Origin: Actinomucor elegans
Taxonomy: Eukaryota; Mucoromycota; Mucoromycetes; Mucorales; Mucoraceae
Reading direction: 5' to 3'
DNA: 64,000 bases
Assembly (NCBI GenBank): GCA_026027325.1
Contig: JAMSLZ010000001.1
Location: 3,596,001 to 3,660,000, forward strand
How positions within the stretch are numbered: position 1 is the first letter of the stretch; each line of letters starts with the position of its first letter. The notes under the pieces are model-generated. The model made no database searches, was not told the origin of the DNA, and was given only the letters and a program-made list of their open reading frames with translations. Shown here one piece after another: positions 22,921 through 32,509 of the stretch. The translations under genes and the position numbers were made by a program.

Positions 22921-24076
22921 TTATAAAATATAACTTGAAACTAACAATGGCTGGTATGATTTAGAGATGCTGTTAAAAAGCAATTTCCTTTAGGTTTTGA
23001 TCCCGATGAAGAAGAAATTGATGAAGTTGATCAATATGCAGATTATGAGGAGCTCGAGATCGATGCTGCTGATGCCGACATTTTGGAAAAATTCTTGCCT
23101 AGTGCACCTAGAGAGAAAAAGACGTTGGCTGATTTAATTATGGAAAAGATCAATGAAAAGAATGCTGCTGAAGGACGTGAAGCTATTGAAGAAGAAGATG
23201 AGCTATCACCATCCATGAACCCCAAGGTGGTTGAAGTATATACAAAGTAAGATCCAAAATGCCAATTCAATGGATAACGATAGAAGAAACTTATATTATC
23301 TGCTTAGGGTTGGTCAGCTTCTAAGTCGTTACAAGTCTGGTAAATTACCCAAAGCCTTCAAGATTATCCCATCTTTGGGCAATTGGGAAGAAATTTTATA
23401 CCTTACTGGACCTGAAAGTTGGACACCTCACGCAACTTATGAAGCTACACGTATGTTTGTATCGAATTTAAAGGCAAGACAAGTACAACGTTTCTTTTCT
23501 CTTGTGCTTTTGGATCGTGTCCGTGATGATATTGCTGAGAACAAGAAGTTGAGCTATCATCTCTACTTGGCATTGAAAAAGGCATTATATAAACCTGCAG
23601 CTTTCTTTAAGGGTATCTTGTTTCCTCTTTGCGAATCAGGTAACTGTACTTTGAAAGAAGCTGCCATTTTGGGCAGTGTGTTGACAAAGGTGTCTATTCC
23701 CGTATTGCATTCTTCTGCTGCTATTTTACGTTTGGCTGAAATGGAATACACTGGTCCCAATTCGCTCTTTATCCGTATCTTGCTTGATAAAAAATACGCT
23801 TTACCATTCAAGGTTGTGGATGCTTTAGTGATGCATTTCGCTCGTTTCATGAACGATCCTCGCGATATGCCTGTGCTTTGGCATCAATCTATGTTGGTGT
23901 TTGTCCAACGTTATAAACAAGATTTGGTGAGTGAACAAAAGGATATCATATTAGAAGTCATGAAGAAGAAGTTCCATGCTGGTATTTCACCTGAAGTTAG
24001 ACGCGAAATCGTTCATTCTGAAGCAAGAGATGAAATGCTGACTGAAAGGGATGATGATATTATGATGATGGACTAG
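22558..24076 (+). CDS. enp1: Bystin/Enp1, 40S ribosome biogenesis factor
   Basis: Essential nucleolar/cytoplasmic factor bound to pre-40S particles and needed for 18S rRNA maturation. Exons 22558-22716, 22777-22871, 22965-23246 and 23308-24076 give 434 residues, the usual size. The start MGKESTKATKGARAQRHDPL is basic, as in the family. An acidic linker (DPDEEEIDEVDQYADYEELE) precedes the conserved bystin domain from VGQLLSRYKSGKLPKAFKII onward, which contains LYLTGPESWTPHATYEATR, FFKGILFPLCESGNCTLKEA and LLDKKYALPFKVVDALVMHF. Intron 2 begins with a 44-base A run directly after the GT donor. Confidence 0.97.
22874..22917. repeat. 44-base poly-A run inside bystin intron 2
   Basis: An unbroken A44 starts immediately after the GT of the intron 2 donor (22872). 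It is the longest homopolymer in the window. Exact length may be affected by sequencing. Confidence 0.9.
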
Positions 24077-24250
24077 AAGCTTTCTGTAAATATGGTGCAA
24101 TTTGATATATAATACTACTGCTTTTTTTCCCCTTGTACCAAATACATATATAATAAAAAAATACAATAGAACAGTATATGGTTTGCATGATGAATGATTA
24201 TTAGAGTATATATGTATATGTGTATATATATATATATATATAAGTGTATA

Positions 24251-26336
24251 TTATAGGGTAGATGTAGGTGGAGGAGGTGGAGATTGAATTGGCTGTGGTG
24301 GAGGAGGCGATAATGGTGTTTGTTGAGCAGCCAGCTTCTTACCTTTGAGCATGTTCTTTAGTGCTCTTAGTGCGAATACAGTTAAACCAATGCCAGCCCA
24401 ATCTTCATCGTGTAAATCGCGTAAATCACCTACAGTCATGATATCTTGGTTTTGTAGTTTTCTAGCCCATTCATGAGCCTTATCTGCGCCACGATGAGAA
24501 GCTTGGGCACAATCAGCTACAAATACACCAATATCAGTATCGTCCGAGTATTCTATAATAAAAACAATATGAATAATAGCCCAAAAGCAGCCTATTGACT
24601 TTTTTTTTACCATCTAGTATGTGAGAAACAAGTTTCTCTCTCTCTCTCTCATCTGTTACATGTCCATTGGATATTGACATAGTAGCCAAAGTATCCGTTA
24701 TTGAAGGTTTCTTGACAGGATACTCTTCTTCACCGCTATGCGATTTTAGGTCTTCTAATTCTCGGAAGTTTTTCAAAGCATCTCTATATCTAGCTTCAGC
24801 AGCGCGGGCTCTAGATTCAAAATCATCACACTTTTGTTCAATTTCAAGCACGCGACCTGTAGCATGTTCTAATTCTTCACGAGTACGTTCCAACTCATTA
24901 CGTATATCGCTTTCCCTTCGCCAAACAGATCTACGGACTTGTTCAGCCTGTTCAGACTCTGTTGGCTTATCAATATCACGTAAAATACGGTTGATTTCTT
25001 TGGTGATATGATGCTGATATCTTTCAGGCAAGACCTGCTCTTCAATCATCTCACGCACCACTTCTTCAGCAGTATCTGTTTCTACGTTGAAATCGAATTT
25101 GACTGATAGCTTATCCATACCCTTAAAGACAACTTGAAGCGTCAGATGAACATTGTCTGGGTCAGCAGCCAGTAACACGACATCAGGTTCCACAGCCAAA
25201 AAGGAATGTTCGAGTATTTCTTGAGCTGACATACGCTCATCTTCGTTGCTCAAGCAGTTTTCAATCACGCCTAATACTTCAGGATTCTGAACTTTTAAAA
25301 GACAAGCAGGTTTGATACCCTAATAAAGCAAGCAAACACATGAGCGACTTGGAGTGATTTTATGATGGACGCAACTTACTGCTGATACTTTCTTGTAGAT
25401 TTGAGCTGCATTTTTGCATTCACCATAAGGATATTCACCCGTAGCCATCTCTAATAGACACATACCAAATGCATAGATATCGACCTTTTCATTATAGCCT
25501 TGTTCCTCGTACATTTCTGGTGCCATAAACTCGGGTGTACCTATCACCGTGTATTTCTTGCCTAGCTTCATTTCAGCAGTACCCATATCACCAATCTTGA
25601 CCTCTCCATGAGCACCATTGATAAATATATTATCACACTTGATATCTCGATGAATAATAGGTGGATTATGGCCGTGTAAATAAGCTAGCCCCTTTAGAAT
25701 CTGACGAGACCAGCGTTTAATGATCTTAAGATTGGGCAAAGGCGCCAGTTTTCGTATATATTCACGCAAAGTACCCGAAGTCATCAACTCTGTAATAAAC
25801 ACAAACTCATTCTCACCATACCAAGCATCATGAAAAGCGATGATATTGGGATGACGTACAGATTTGAGGATTTGGATTTCATGTTCAAGGTCTTTGTTAT
25901 TGGGTGATTGCATCGCTTGCATAGTATTCCAAGCAACTTCGTATCCTTCTTCACGGTCAATTGCCTTATAAACGACCTTGTACGCGCCTTTACCCAATAG
26001 TGTGTTGAGTCTAACATAACGCTCATTTGGAGAAACTTCCACTACCTTTTCTGCGTCATGAGAAGTGGACTGATCGTTGATTTCGTTGGGTGTTGGTATA
26101 CCAGCGTAATCTAAGGTGCGGTGCTGAAAAGAAGTGCGAGTTGGGTAATTGTTATAATCTATGTTAGATGGTGGTATATCGTTTTTACTATAGGATTGCG
26201 AAAGTGGCGCATAATAGTTGGAATATTCTATATCATTCTTGCTATCATCGTAACTGGCTGTAGTTGCAGAAGTTTCTGGACTAAGGAAACTTACGTGCAA
26301 ACTATTGTTGGGTTCGTTTGCTTTGTCTGAAGACAT
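24251..26336 (-). CDS. WNK-like serine/threonine kinase with C-terminal SAM-like domain
   Basis: Protein kinase of the With-No-Lysine type, which in animals senses chloride and osmotic state. Exons 24251-24552, 24611-25319 and 25380-26336 give 655 residues. The kinase domain spans about 105-375. The glycine loop is GKGAYKVVYKAID with Lys120 at the WNK catalytic-lysine position. The usual beta-3 lysine is absent: the strand reads EVAWNTM, with Asn137. HRDIKCDN holds the catalytic Asp231, and the DFG motif is DMG (250-252). After the kinase comes an RFX-like/CCT-type autoinhibitory domain (KLSVKFDFNVETDTAEEVVR, then YQHHITKEINRIL), a long coiled coil, and a SAM-like segment (AHEWARKLQNQDIMTVGDL). 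The tail is proline-rich. Start chosen at MSSDKANEP; an upstream in-frame Met exists 15 codons earlier. Confidence 0.92.
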
Positions 26337-26976
26337 GATAATGGCTCTTGTTTGTTTAAAAACAAAAAAGTTATTATACAAGTACTATAGTAAGGTAATT
26401 TTTAATGTACAAAAGATAAAAAGAAGGTTATTGTAGGTTAAAAAATAAAAAATAAAAAAAAAATGCAAAGCTAGTATAAAGCAGTAAAAAATTGAAAAGA
26501 AAGTAGAAGAAAAGAGCAGACTACCAGTGTTTTTCGTCTTTTATTTGGTCATTTCCCAGCCTTTTCTATAGCCGTTTCAAGAAAATAGATTAGACATTTT
26601 TGAGTTTGGAAATAAAACAGTCTAGTATGAATCATAAGAATGGTTCGCTGGTTATAGAAAACTGAACTGATGAAACCATATAGTTATCATTTGAATAATA
26701 ATATAAGCGTGAGGTTTTAGAAGTCAAAAGACCATTATTAATGAAACCCTTCCATAAGCTATAGAAGCGCTTACTAAATAATTTGATGAGACGTACAGCC
26801 CATATACATATGACGTACTCGTCACCACCAGCTCAATACCGAAAACAGTCTACGTACGATATGATTGGGTAAAAAGAAATGAATGGGGCCTGAATGATTT
26901 TGAGCAGGATTTACAATGGGATATACATATTAGTCATATTCTGTAAGCGTATTCTTAAAGTTCTAATATATGCACC

Positions 26977-27040
26977 AACTCATTCTGTGCAAGGAATACA
27001 AATCAAATGCGACATTAAAGCGATATAGATCGATTATTCT
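26977..27040 (+). repeat. MITE terminal repeat copy (left orientation)
   Basis: Reads AACTCATTCTGTGCAAGG, then AATCAAATGCGACATTAAAG, then CGATATAGATCGA. Same order of blocks as the terminal repeats at 39657 and 41529. A weaker second copy follows at 27141-27215 (TTCATTTTGTG, then AAACACGATATTTCGCCGAG and ATTGGTCAAGAGATC). Confidence 0.5.
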
Positions 27041-27589
27041 AGAACTAAATCCTTAACAATGACATAACATACAATTTATTATATACAGGTGTAATGCATG
27101 CATTGTATTGCCATCAATCAATGTTTCGGATGGGAGCAGAGATTCATTTTGTGTATTTACTATTTACCAAACACGATATTTCGCCGAGATTGGTCAAGAG
27201 ATCTATAGATCATTCGAACTATTGAACATGAATTCCATGTAATTTACAACTAATCACAAAACTATAACATATTCATAGTATTCTAGTTAATTCATAATAC
27301 TAATAGACGCAATGCTTCAATTTTAACATGGACATAAACTGGTCAAGAAATATAGTGAAGGGAAATGAGGTGATAGTAGATTTCAAACATTTTGGTATCG
27401 AATTCTAATTCCAAGATCAAAATAAACTACTGTCATAGAAGACATATTAACACTCCGCTAGATTGCATTAATATCAGCTTTTCTTTACTGTTTTTCACTT
27501 TAGTTAACAGTACACTGTCTTGAATACTACTTAAAGGAAGATCACCGAGATTGTCATACAACAGACTCATTTGGTTACTATCACCTGAG

Positions 27590-28196
27590 CTTTTTTTTTT
27601 TTTTTTTTTACTAATGCCTCAGCCTTCATCATGTTGATCTTTTTGCTCGAGCATCAGGTTGTACAGTACAAAACATGTGTGAATACACATATTTATCTTG
27701 TTTACATCTACTTTGGAAAATATGAGGTGTCTCAGTTTCCTCAAACTCTGTCAGAGCCCTTTTAGAACATCATTGCAGTGCTTCGAGTTGATTCTTGCCG
27801 AAGCATAGGCAAGATTTAACGTCGTACCAACTAAAGAGCGTTAATCATGGGCTACTTTCTTGATAATGGGTACGGCAGTTGTTAAGGCCTGGTAGGTAGG
27901 ATCTGCAAGCAAGTAATCACCGTGTTGAAAATAACTTTCAGGTCGCTTTCATAAATGTAGCGATCGTGGAAGCTACCACAGGAATCCAAGAGAAAATAGG
28001 CGAATCTATTTTGATCATCACAAACAAGCATCACGTTAAGAGGATATAAGCTCTTTTGAGTATAAAAACCTGCAGGATCTAAAATGGGCATGTTCACTAG
28101 CTTAATCAGGGCTCTGTTGACGAAACCAATACAACCAGGACAGTCATATATCTTCAATCTTTTCTTGACCATCGACTTTTCGTTGAGCGTGATCAT
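27590..28196 (-). pseudogene. Harbinger/PIF (HARBI1-like) DDE transposase relic
   Basis: Degenerate transposase of the DDE_Tnp_4/HARBI1 class. Visible family blocks in order: YDCPGCIGFVNRALIKL, YPLNVMLVCDDQNRFAYF, DSCGSFHDRYIY, then in a shifted frame GDYLLADPTYQALTTAVPII. After a stop come ARINSKHCNDVLKG and, beyond another stop where the family has Trp, QSLRKLRHLIF. At least one frameshift (near 27950) and two or three stops interrupt it. The first catalytic Asp position (GFVD in the family) is Asn, and the final Glu region (RIEHAFG in the family) is altered, so it cannot be active. MITE ends lie 0.4-1.2 kb away, but a shared origin is not shown. Confidence 0.75.
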
Positions 28197-28674
28197 TACG
28201 GCGTCTATTAGCTATAAGTTTCCAGAAAAGCAATTATAAATTAGTTTGTGAAAGCTACAAGAGAATATTCTATTCAACAACTATTATTAATAGTACCACC
28301 ATCGTTTATGATTCTCTACGTAACTAACAAAGGTTGTAGTAGAGGATATTTTATAAAATATTGATTATAGATAATTAGTATAATAAATATAGGTCTGTGT
28401 CGAACTAGACCATCGCACATAGTAATGGTTTCCATCCCAAATACAGCCATTGTAATATAACTCACTGGCGAGACTTACTTCTTTATAATCATCCCACAAA
28501 CAACTCTATACCTGAGGTTGTAATACATATATAGGGCTCAATACTATATCCAAATTCAAATCAATCCATTGCTAATTCGCTTTAGTTATATTTATATATG
28601 TTTTTATAATACTTTTTTTCTTATAACAAACTCAATTAAACACATAGTGCTTGTTGGTGAACTCTGTCTGGATC

Positions 28675-28960
28675 ATAAAAATGCTTTCAAGCCATAGACT
28701 CAAACAAATGCATGTTTTGAGGAATAAGTGTTTTAGGTCTTCCGGGATGAGGCTGGACAGTTTTCCAACCGTATTTACGGTACTTCATTACTATATCATT
28801 AATAGTTGAAATTAGAATGTCAAGTTCTTTTGAAATCTCGACTTGCTTCCAGTTAACCTTAATAGTTAAACTGCAAATTACACTGTTAATGAAATTGCCA
28901 AGCTCTTTCTCCTCTTATATACTCGTTTTACTCGTGATATCTGAAGGTACTGTGGCCGAT
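28675..28960 (-). pseudogene. Tc1/mariner-type transposase N-terminal fragment
   Basis: On the minus strand a short frame reads NWKQVEISKELDILISTIND, then VMKYRKYGWKTVQPHPGRPK, then TLIPQNM and a stop. It has the layout of the helix-turn-helix and GRP-type hook of Tc1/mariner transposases (recognition helix, linker, GRPK, then the second HTH). Only the DNA-binding end is seen; no catalytic domain follows. Upstream codons contain stops. Confidence 0.55.
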
Positions 28961-29473
28961 TGAGTTTTGCAATGTTCTTTAAAAAGTATGCAAAAATGAA
29001 TAATTTATTTTAAAGTCTCGAGAAATCCGGTCATTATTTTGATGGGATTGAATAATAATAAAAAAATGTTATATTGGTTCCAGCTAAACAATGACTATAA
29101 TTGAATTAGTTGAGGATACTATTATTTATTATTAGTAGTAAATCATGTAAAACGTATGTAATTAATATATTGTCGCTAAAAAATAGTAATATATGTATAG
29201 TACTTTCATATTAGATGCATATTGGCCATCAGATGTGACATTAAACTGAATTGAAAAAAAAAAATAAAAATAAAAAAATAGAAATGACCAAGAAATTTCG
29301 TAAGGTTTCCAAAGATTTAGCTCCAATGCCCTTGTTGTATTAGATAGTTATTTGCTCGCATCCCTTAGATTATAGCCTTTTATTAATCAAGCGCATAGCT
29401 CTTTCTTCTTCCCATTCCATTTAATAAATCTTAATTGAGTGAAGAGGTGTTGTATGTTTGGTAGCGCTTTTTT

Positions 29474-31015
29474 TTAACTAGCTAACGCTTTTGATTTTAA
29501 TTCTTTCTTGTTAATATCTTGTTCAGTAGATGGGTCAGGTAAAACGTAAGTATGATTCAAAGAAGATAACACATTTTGTAATCGTAGTAGCTCAGATCCG
29601 GTATCAATTGGCTGCGTGAGGTTGACAGGTCGAATTTCTTCCTTCTGCAAGCCTTCTAATTCCTGCTCCAACTCTTCTTGACTTATATTATTGTAGTGTT
29701 GATTGGCTATCTCTTCATGACCCATAGTTATGGCTTCTTCCACTTGCTTTTGATCATCTAAAGTTTCTTGAATCTTCTCCATGGTTTTACCGACGTGATC
29801 TACACTGAACTCTTTGCCATCCAATAATCCTCTCAGTGTATCCGCTCCCAAATTGAATGCTTGCACCACTTGAATGTCATTTTGTGATGCTTCGATCTTT
29901 AAAAGTATTGTTTCCATTGTTTCTAATGTCTTTAATCTACGGTCTAATATATCGACTACTTGGTTCTTCTTTTTCAACATATATACTGCTTGAGGTTTAC
30001 GATTATTTGCATGATGTTCTTTTGATAATGCTAGAAACCTATCATTGTGATGCTATTAGATGATGTGATGAACCAGTTTGATCAACATTTACTCTTCAGA
30101 CTTTCTTTGAAGGTCGGTTACTTGTTTATGCAAGGTAGAACAAGCTGTTTTGAGGTTGATAATGGCTTTATCGTTGTTTGAAATCCTGGCTACTAACTTT
30201 TCAGATTCATTGCGTTCAGGGAATTTGATGACGGTGCTACTTGCTCCAAATGTCTTGACTGTATCGGCCACTGCCACGCCATAATGGTGATGCATATACC
30301 TTAATATCAGCCACAGATCGAGATCGCTCAATTGTATGGTTGATTCTTGATAACACGAGATCGTGCCATACTGTTCACGAAACTCGATAAAGGTGAACAA
30401 GTTATCGAGTGAGCTACAGAGAGGCTTTTGATAATGTCGCTGTATAATGATTTTTGCACATTCTTGAACGGTAGGCAAAACTACATAGAGGTGCGCTGGT
30501 GTCTCGGGTATAATCCAGTGGTAAGGTGTATAGTACAACCACTGAAACCAGCTGAGTGTTGCAGTTGAAGGATTAGTGGCAGTAACAGGATATCTCTTTT
30601 CAAATTCTTTTTGTGTAAGCAGCTCACATGTATTATGAATCATATCTTCCTAATATTATTGAACAAAGTTAGATAGTATATGCAGGGAAAAGGTGCCATA
30701 CTTTACAATAACACAGTTCAAACTAAGTGGTTTGCCCTTTTTCCGACGATAAAAGAGTTCAGAGATTTCATTTCGATCAATGAAGCAACTGTAATCTTTA
30801 GTATTCAAGTAACCCTGTAGATTGCAGTCGAGAATAACTGCTCTCCAGTAATTCACATTAGCTTCGTAACCGTAAGAATTCAGAGTTTTTAGTTTTGAAA
30901 AGTCTGAATATAACGACAATAGGCGATCCGTAGTGATTTCTTGATCAAAATCTACATATTGAAAGGACAAGTATTTTTGTAGACGTTTTATTCTTTCAGT
31001 AAACGTGTTGTTCAT
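29474..31015 (-). CDS. CHMP7/Chm7-like ESCRT-III protein
   Basis: Nuclear-envelope ESCRT-III adaptor that recruits other Snf7 proteins to seal or survey the nuclear membrane. Exons 29474-30038, 30093-30649 and 30707-31015 give 476 residues. The N-terminal half is the CHMP7-type winged-helix region (LSLYSDFSKLKTLNSYGYEA; WRAVILDCNLQGYL; GVAVADTVKTFG). The C-terminal half is the Snf7 helical core: KLVARISNNDKAIINLKTAC, LDRRLKTLETMETILLKIE, VVQAFNLGADTLRGLL, and VGKTMEKIQETLDDQKQVEE. The 3' splice site of the last intron must be the upstream TGATAG, since the nearby CTAG gives a stop. The domain order matches CHMP7 and no other CHMP. Confidence 0.92.
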
Positions 31016-31203
31016 AACAGTGTGTAAGGTTTAAAAAAGGGGAATATATTGATTGATAGAGCCGTCTTCAAAAATTATCTTCCCAAATTTTTTTTTCAAA
31101 AAAAAAAAGTAATCTCGCATTGCAACAACAAAAAATGTATATTTATCAAATGACACTTACAAGATTTTGACCCACGTTTACGGTGTTCTTTTGAAAACAA
31201 AAT

Positions 31204-32433
31204 TTGAAGGCAGAGAGTATCAAAACCTTGAAAAAACGGGGCCTTCTAATGAAGGTCTGTGGTGTTTCTGAACACGCCGCAGGAAAGAGCATTCATATGT
31301 GTAATTACTCTGCAGAAGATTCTGAAAATAAGCCTGTCGGTCGATCAAGACCTTCTCTTCGGTCAGAATATAGTTCTACCGTAGAAGAGATCATTCTTCA
31401 TAACAACGAAAGTGCCAAAGTCAACACTGTCTAACGTACAATGAAAATGTTAGAAGACTCTTACCATATCAAGGCCTCATATAATATACTTTTAAGAGAT
31501 ATACATATTTTGGGTTTTAAGTATGAAAAAGGTATTAGAAAAAATGTCCTTCATCATTTATCTACAAACGTGCTATATAGAGAATTCTACGTTAACCAGC
31601 GTTTGGCCAATATTAGCAGCAAATTCAACTTCAGTTAAACTGAAGCATTTCTTGACGAGTCTTACTGTCGCGCAGATCATTCTACATGATATACCTGGGT
31701 AAGACCACAAGGTGTTGTAAATGAAAGTGAGAGAAAACTAATGCTTGTAATATTTGTCATCTTCATAGTCTTCAAAGAGGACCACGGGCGAAAAGCAGAA
31801 ATCATTCAGAAAGGTGTGAATGTGTGGCCTGTCCAAGATGGCAATAATCTATACATTGGTTATCATGGACACTTTAATGCTGAGAAGTTTGAGCATCTGT
31901 TCGATACTATCTCTCACGCAGTCCAATTCTATGAACTGCATATCTTATCACAAACGTCGAACAAATCCAGTACCGACTGCTGCACCAAAGAAGGGTGAGA
32001 TCAGCAATTGGCTTTTGCAAAATAATCTTTTGGTGCCTTCCAGCAATGAAGTAGGTAAAGTATCTACAAAAAAGACACTTTTGTAAGCTATAAAAGATTT
32101 GTGAATAAAGCCGCAATCCGTACGCTACGATATTGCTACTATTTATGGGGATAGAGTAGTATTTACTCCTTCATATCACCCAGAGCTGCAGTCGATTGAG
32201 AAGGTGTTGGCAATAGTAAAAAATCTGGTTGCCTATAATATTGATCCTGAAGTGACAACTTCTACTTTGAGAGAAAAGATGGTAAATTCATTAAAAAATG
32301 CACCAGAAAATCACTGCTCTCTGCTTGAAGGAAGTGTGTCTTACAGTGCGTAGCCTATCAAGATGAACTTCGTAATGTAGATAGCATTGTAGACGTCGAT
32401 GAAGACGTTGAAATGGACTCTAGCTGGTTTTAA
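31204..32433 (+). pseudogene. Tc1/mariner-type (DDE_3) transposase pseudogene
   Basis: Broken transposase filling the gap between the CHMP7 gene and the Hsp70-like gene. Successive fragments in different frames match the order of a Tc1-type enzyme. First is a helix-turn-helix end with GRSRP (31204-31434), then a linker (SYNILLRDIHILGFKYEKG, 31441-31638). The first catalytic block is FLDESY at about 31648, then YIGYHGHFNAEKFEHLFD. A second block reads ISYHKRRTNPVPTAAPKKGE, where the expected Asp is replaced. The last block is VRYDIATIYGDRVVFTPSYH and PELQSIE, keeping the final Glu. At least five stops or frameshifts (for example a TGA at about 31678) break it. Confidence 0.72.
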
Positions 32434-32509
32434 ATACAGTTTTTTTTTATTTTTATTTTCATTTGATCATGTTCTTGTAATAAGACAATGTTAATAATAA
32501 AAAAGAGTA

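Larger units (their letters stand above)
26337..29473. other. 3.1-kb gene-poor interval rich in transposon debris
   Basis: No intact gene. It contains two decayed MITE ends (26977-27040 and 27141-27215), a Harbinger-type transposase pseudogene, a Tc1/mariner-type fragment, and AT-rich filler. Each is listed separately. Confidence 0.6.
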
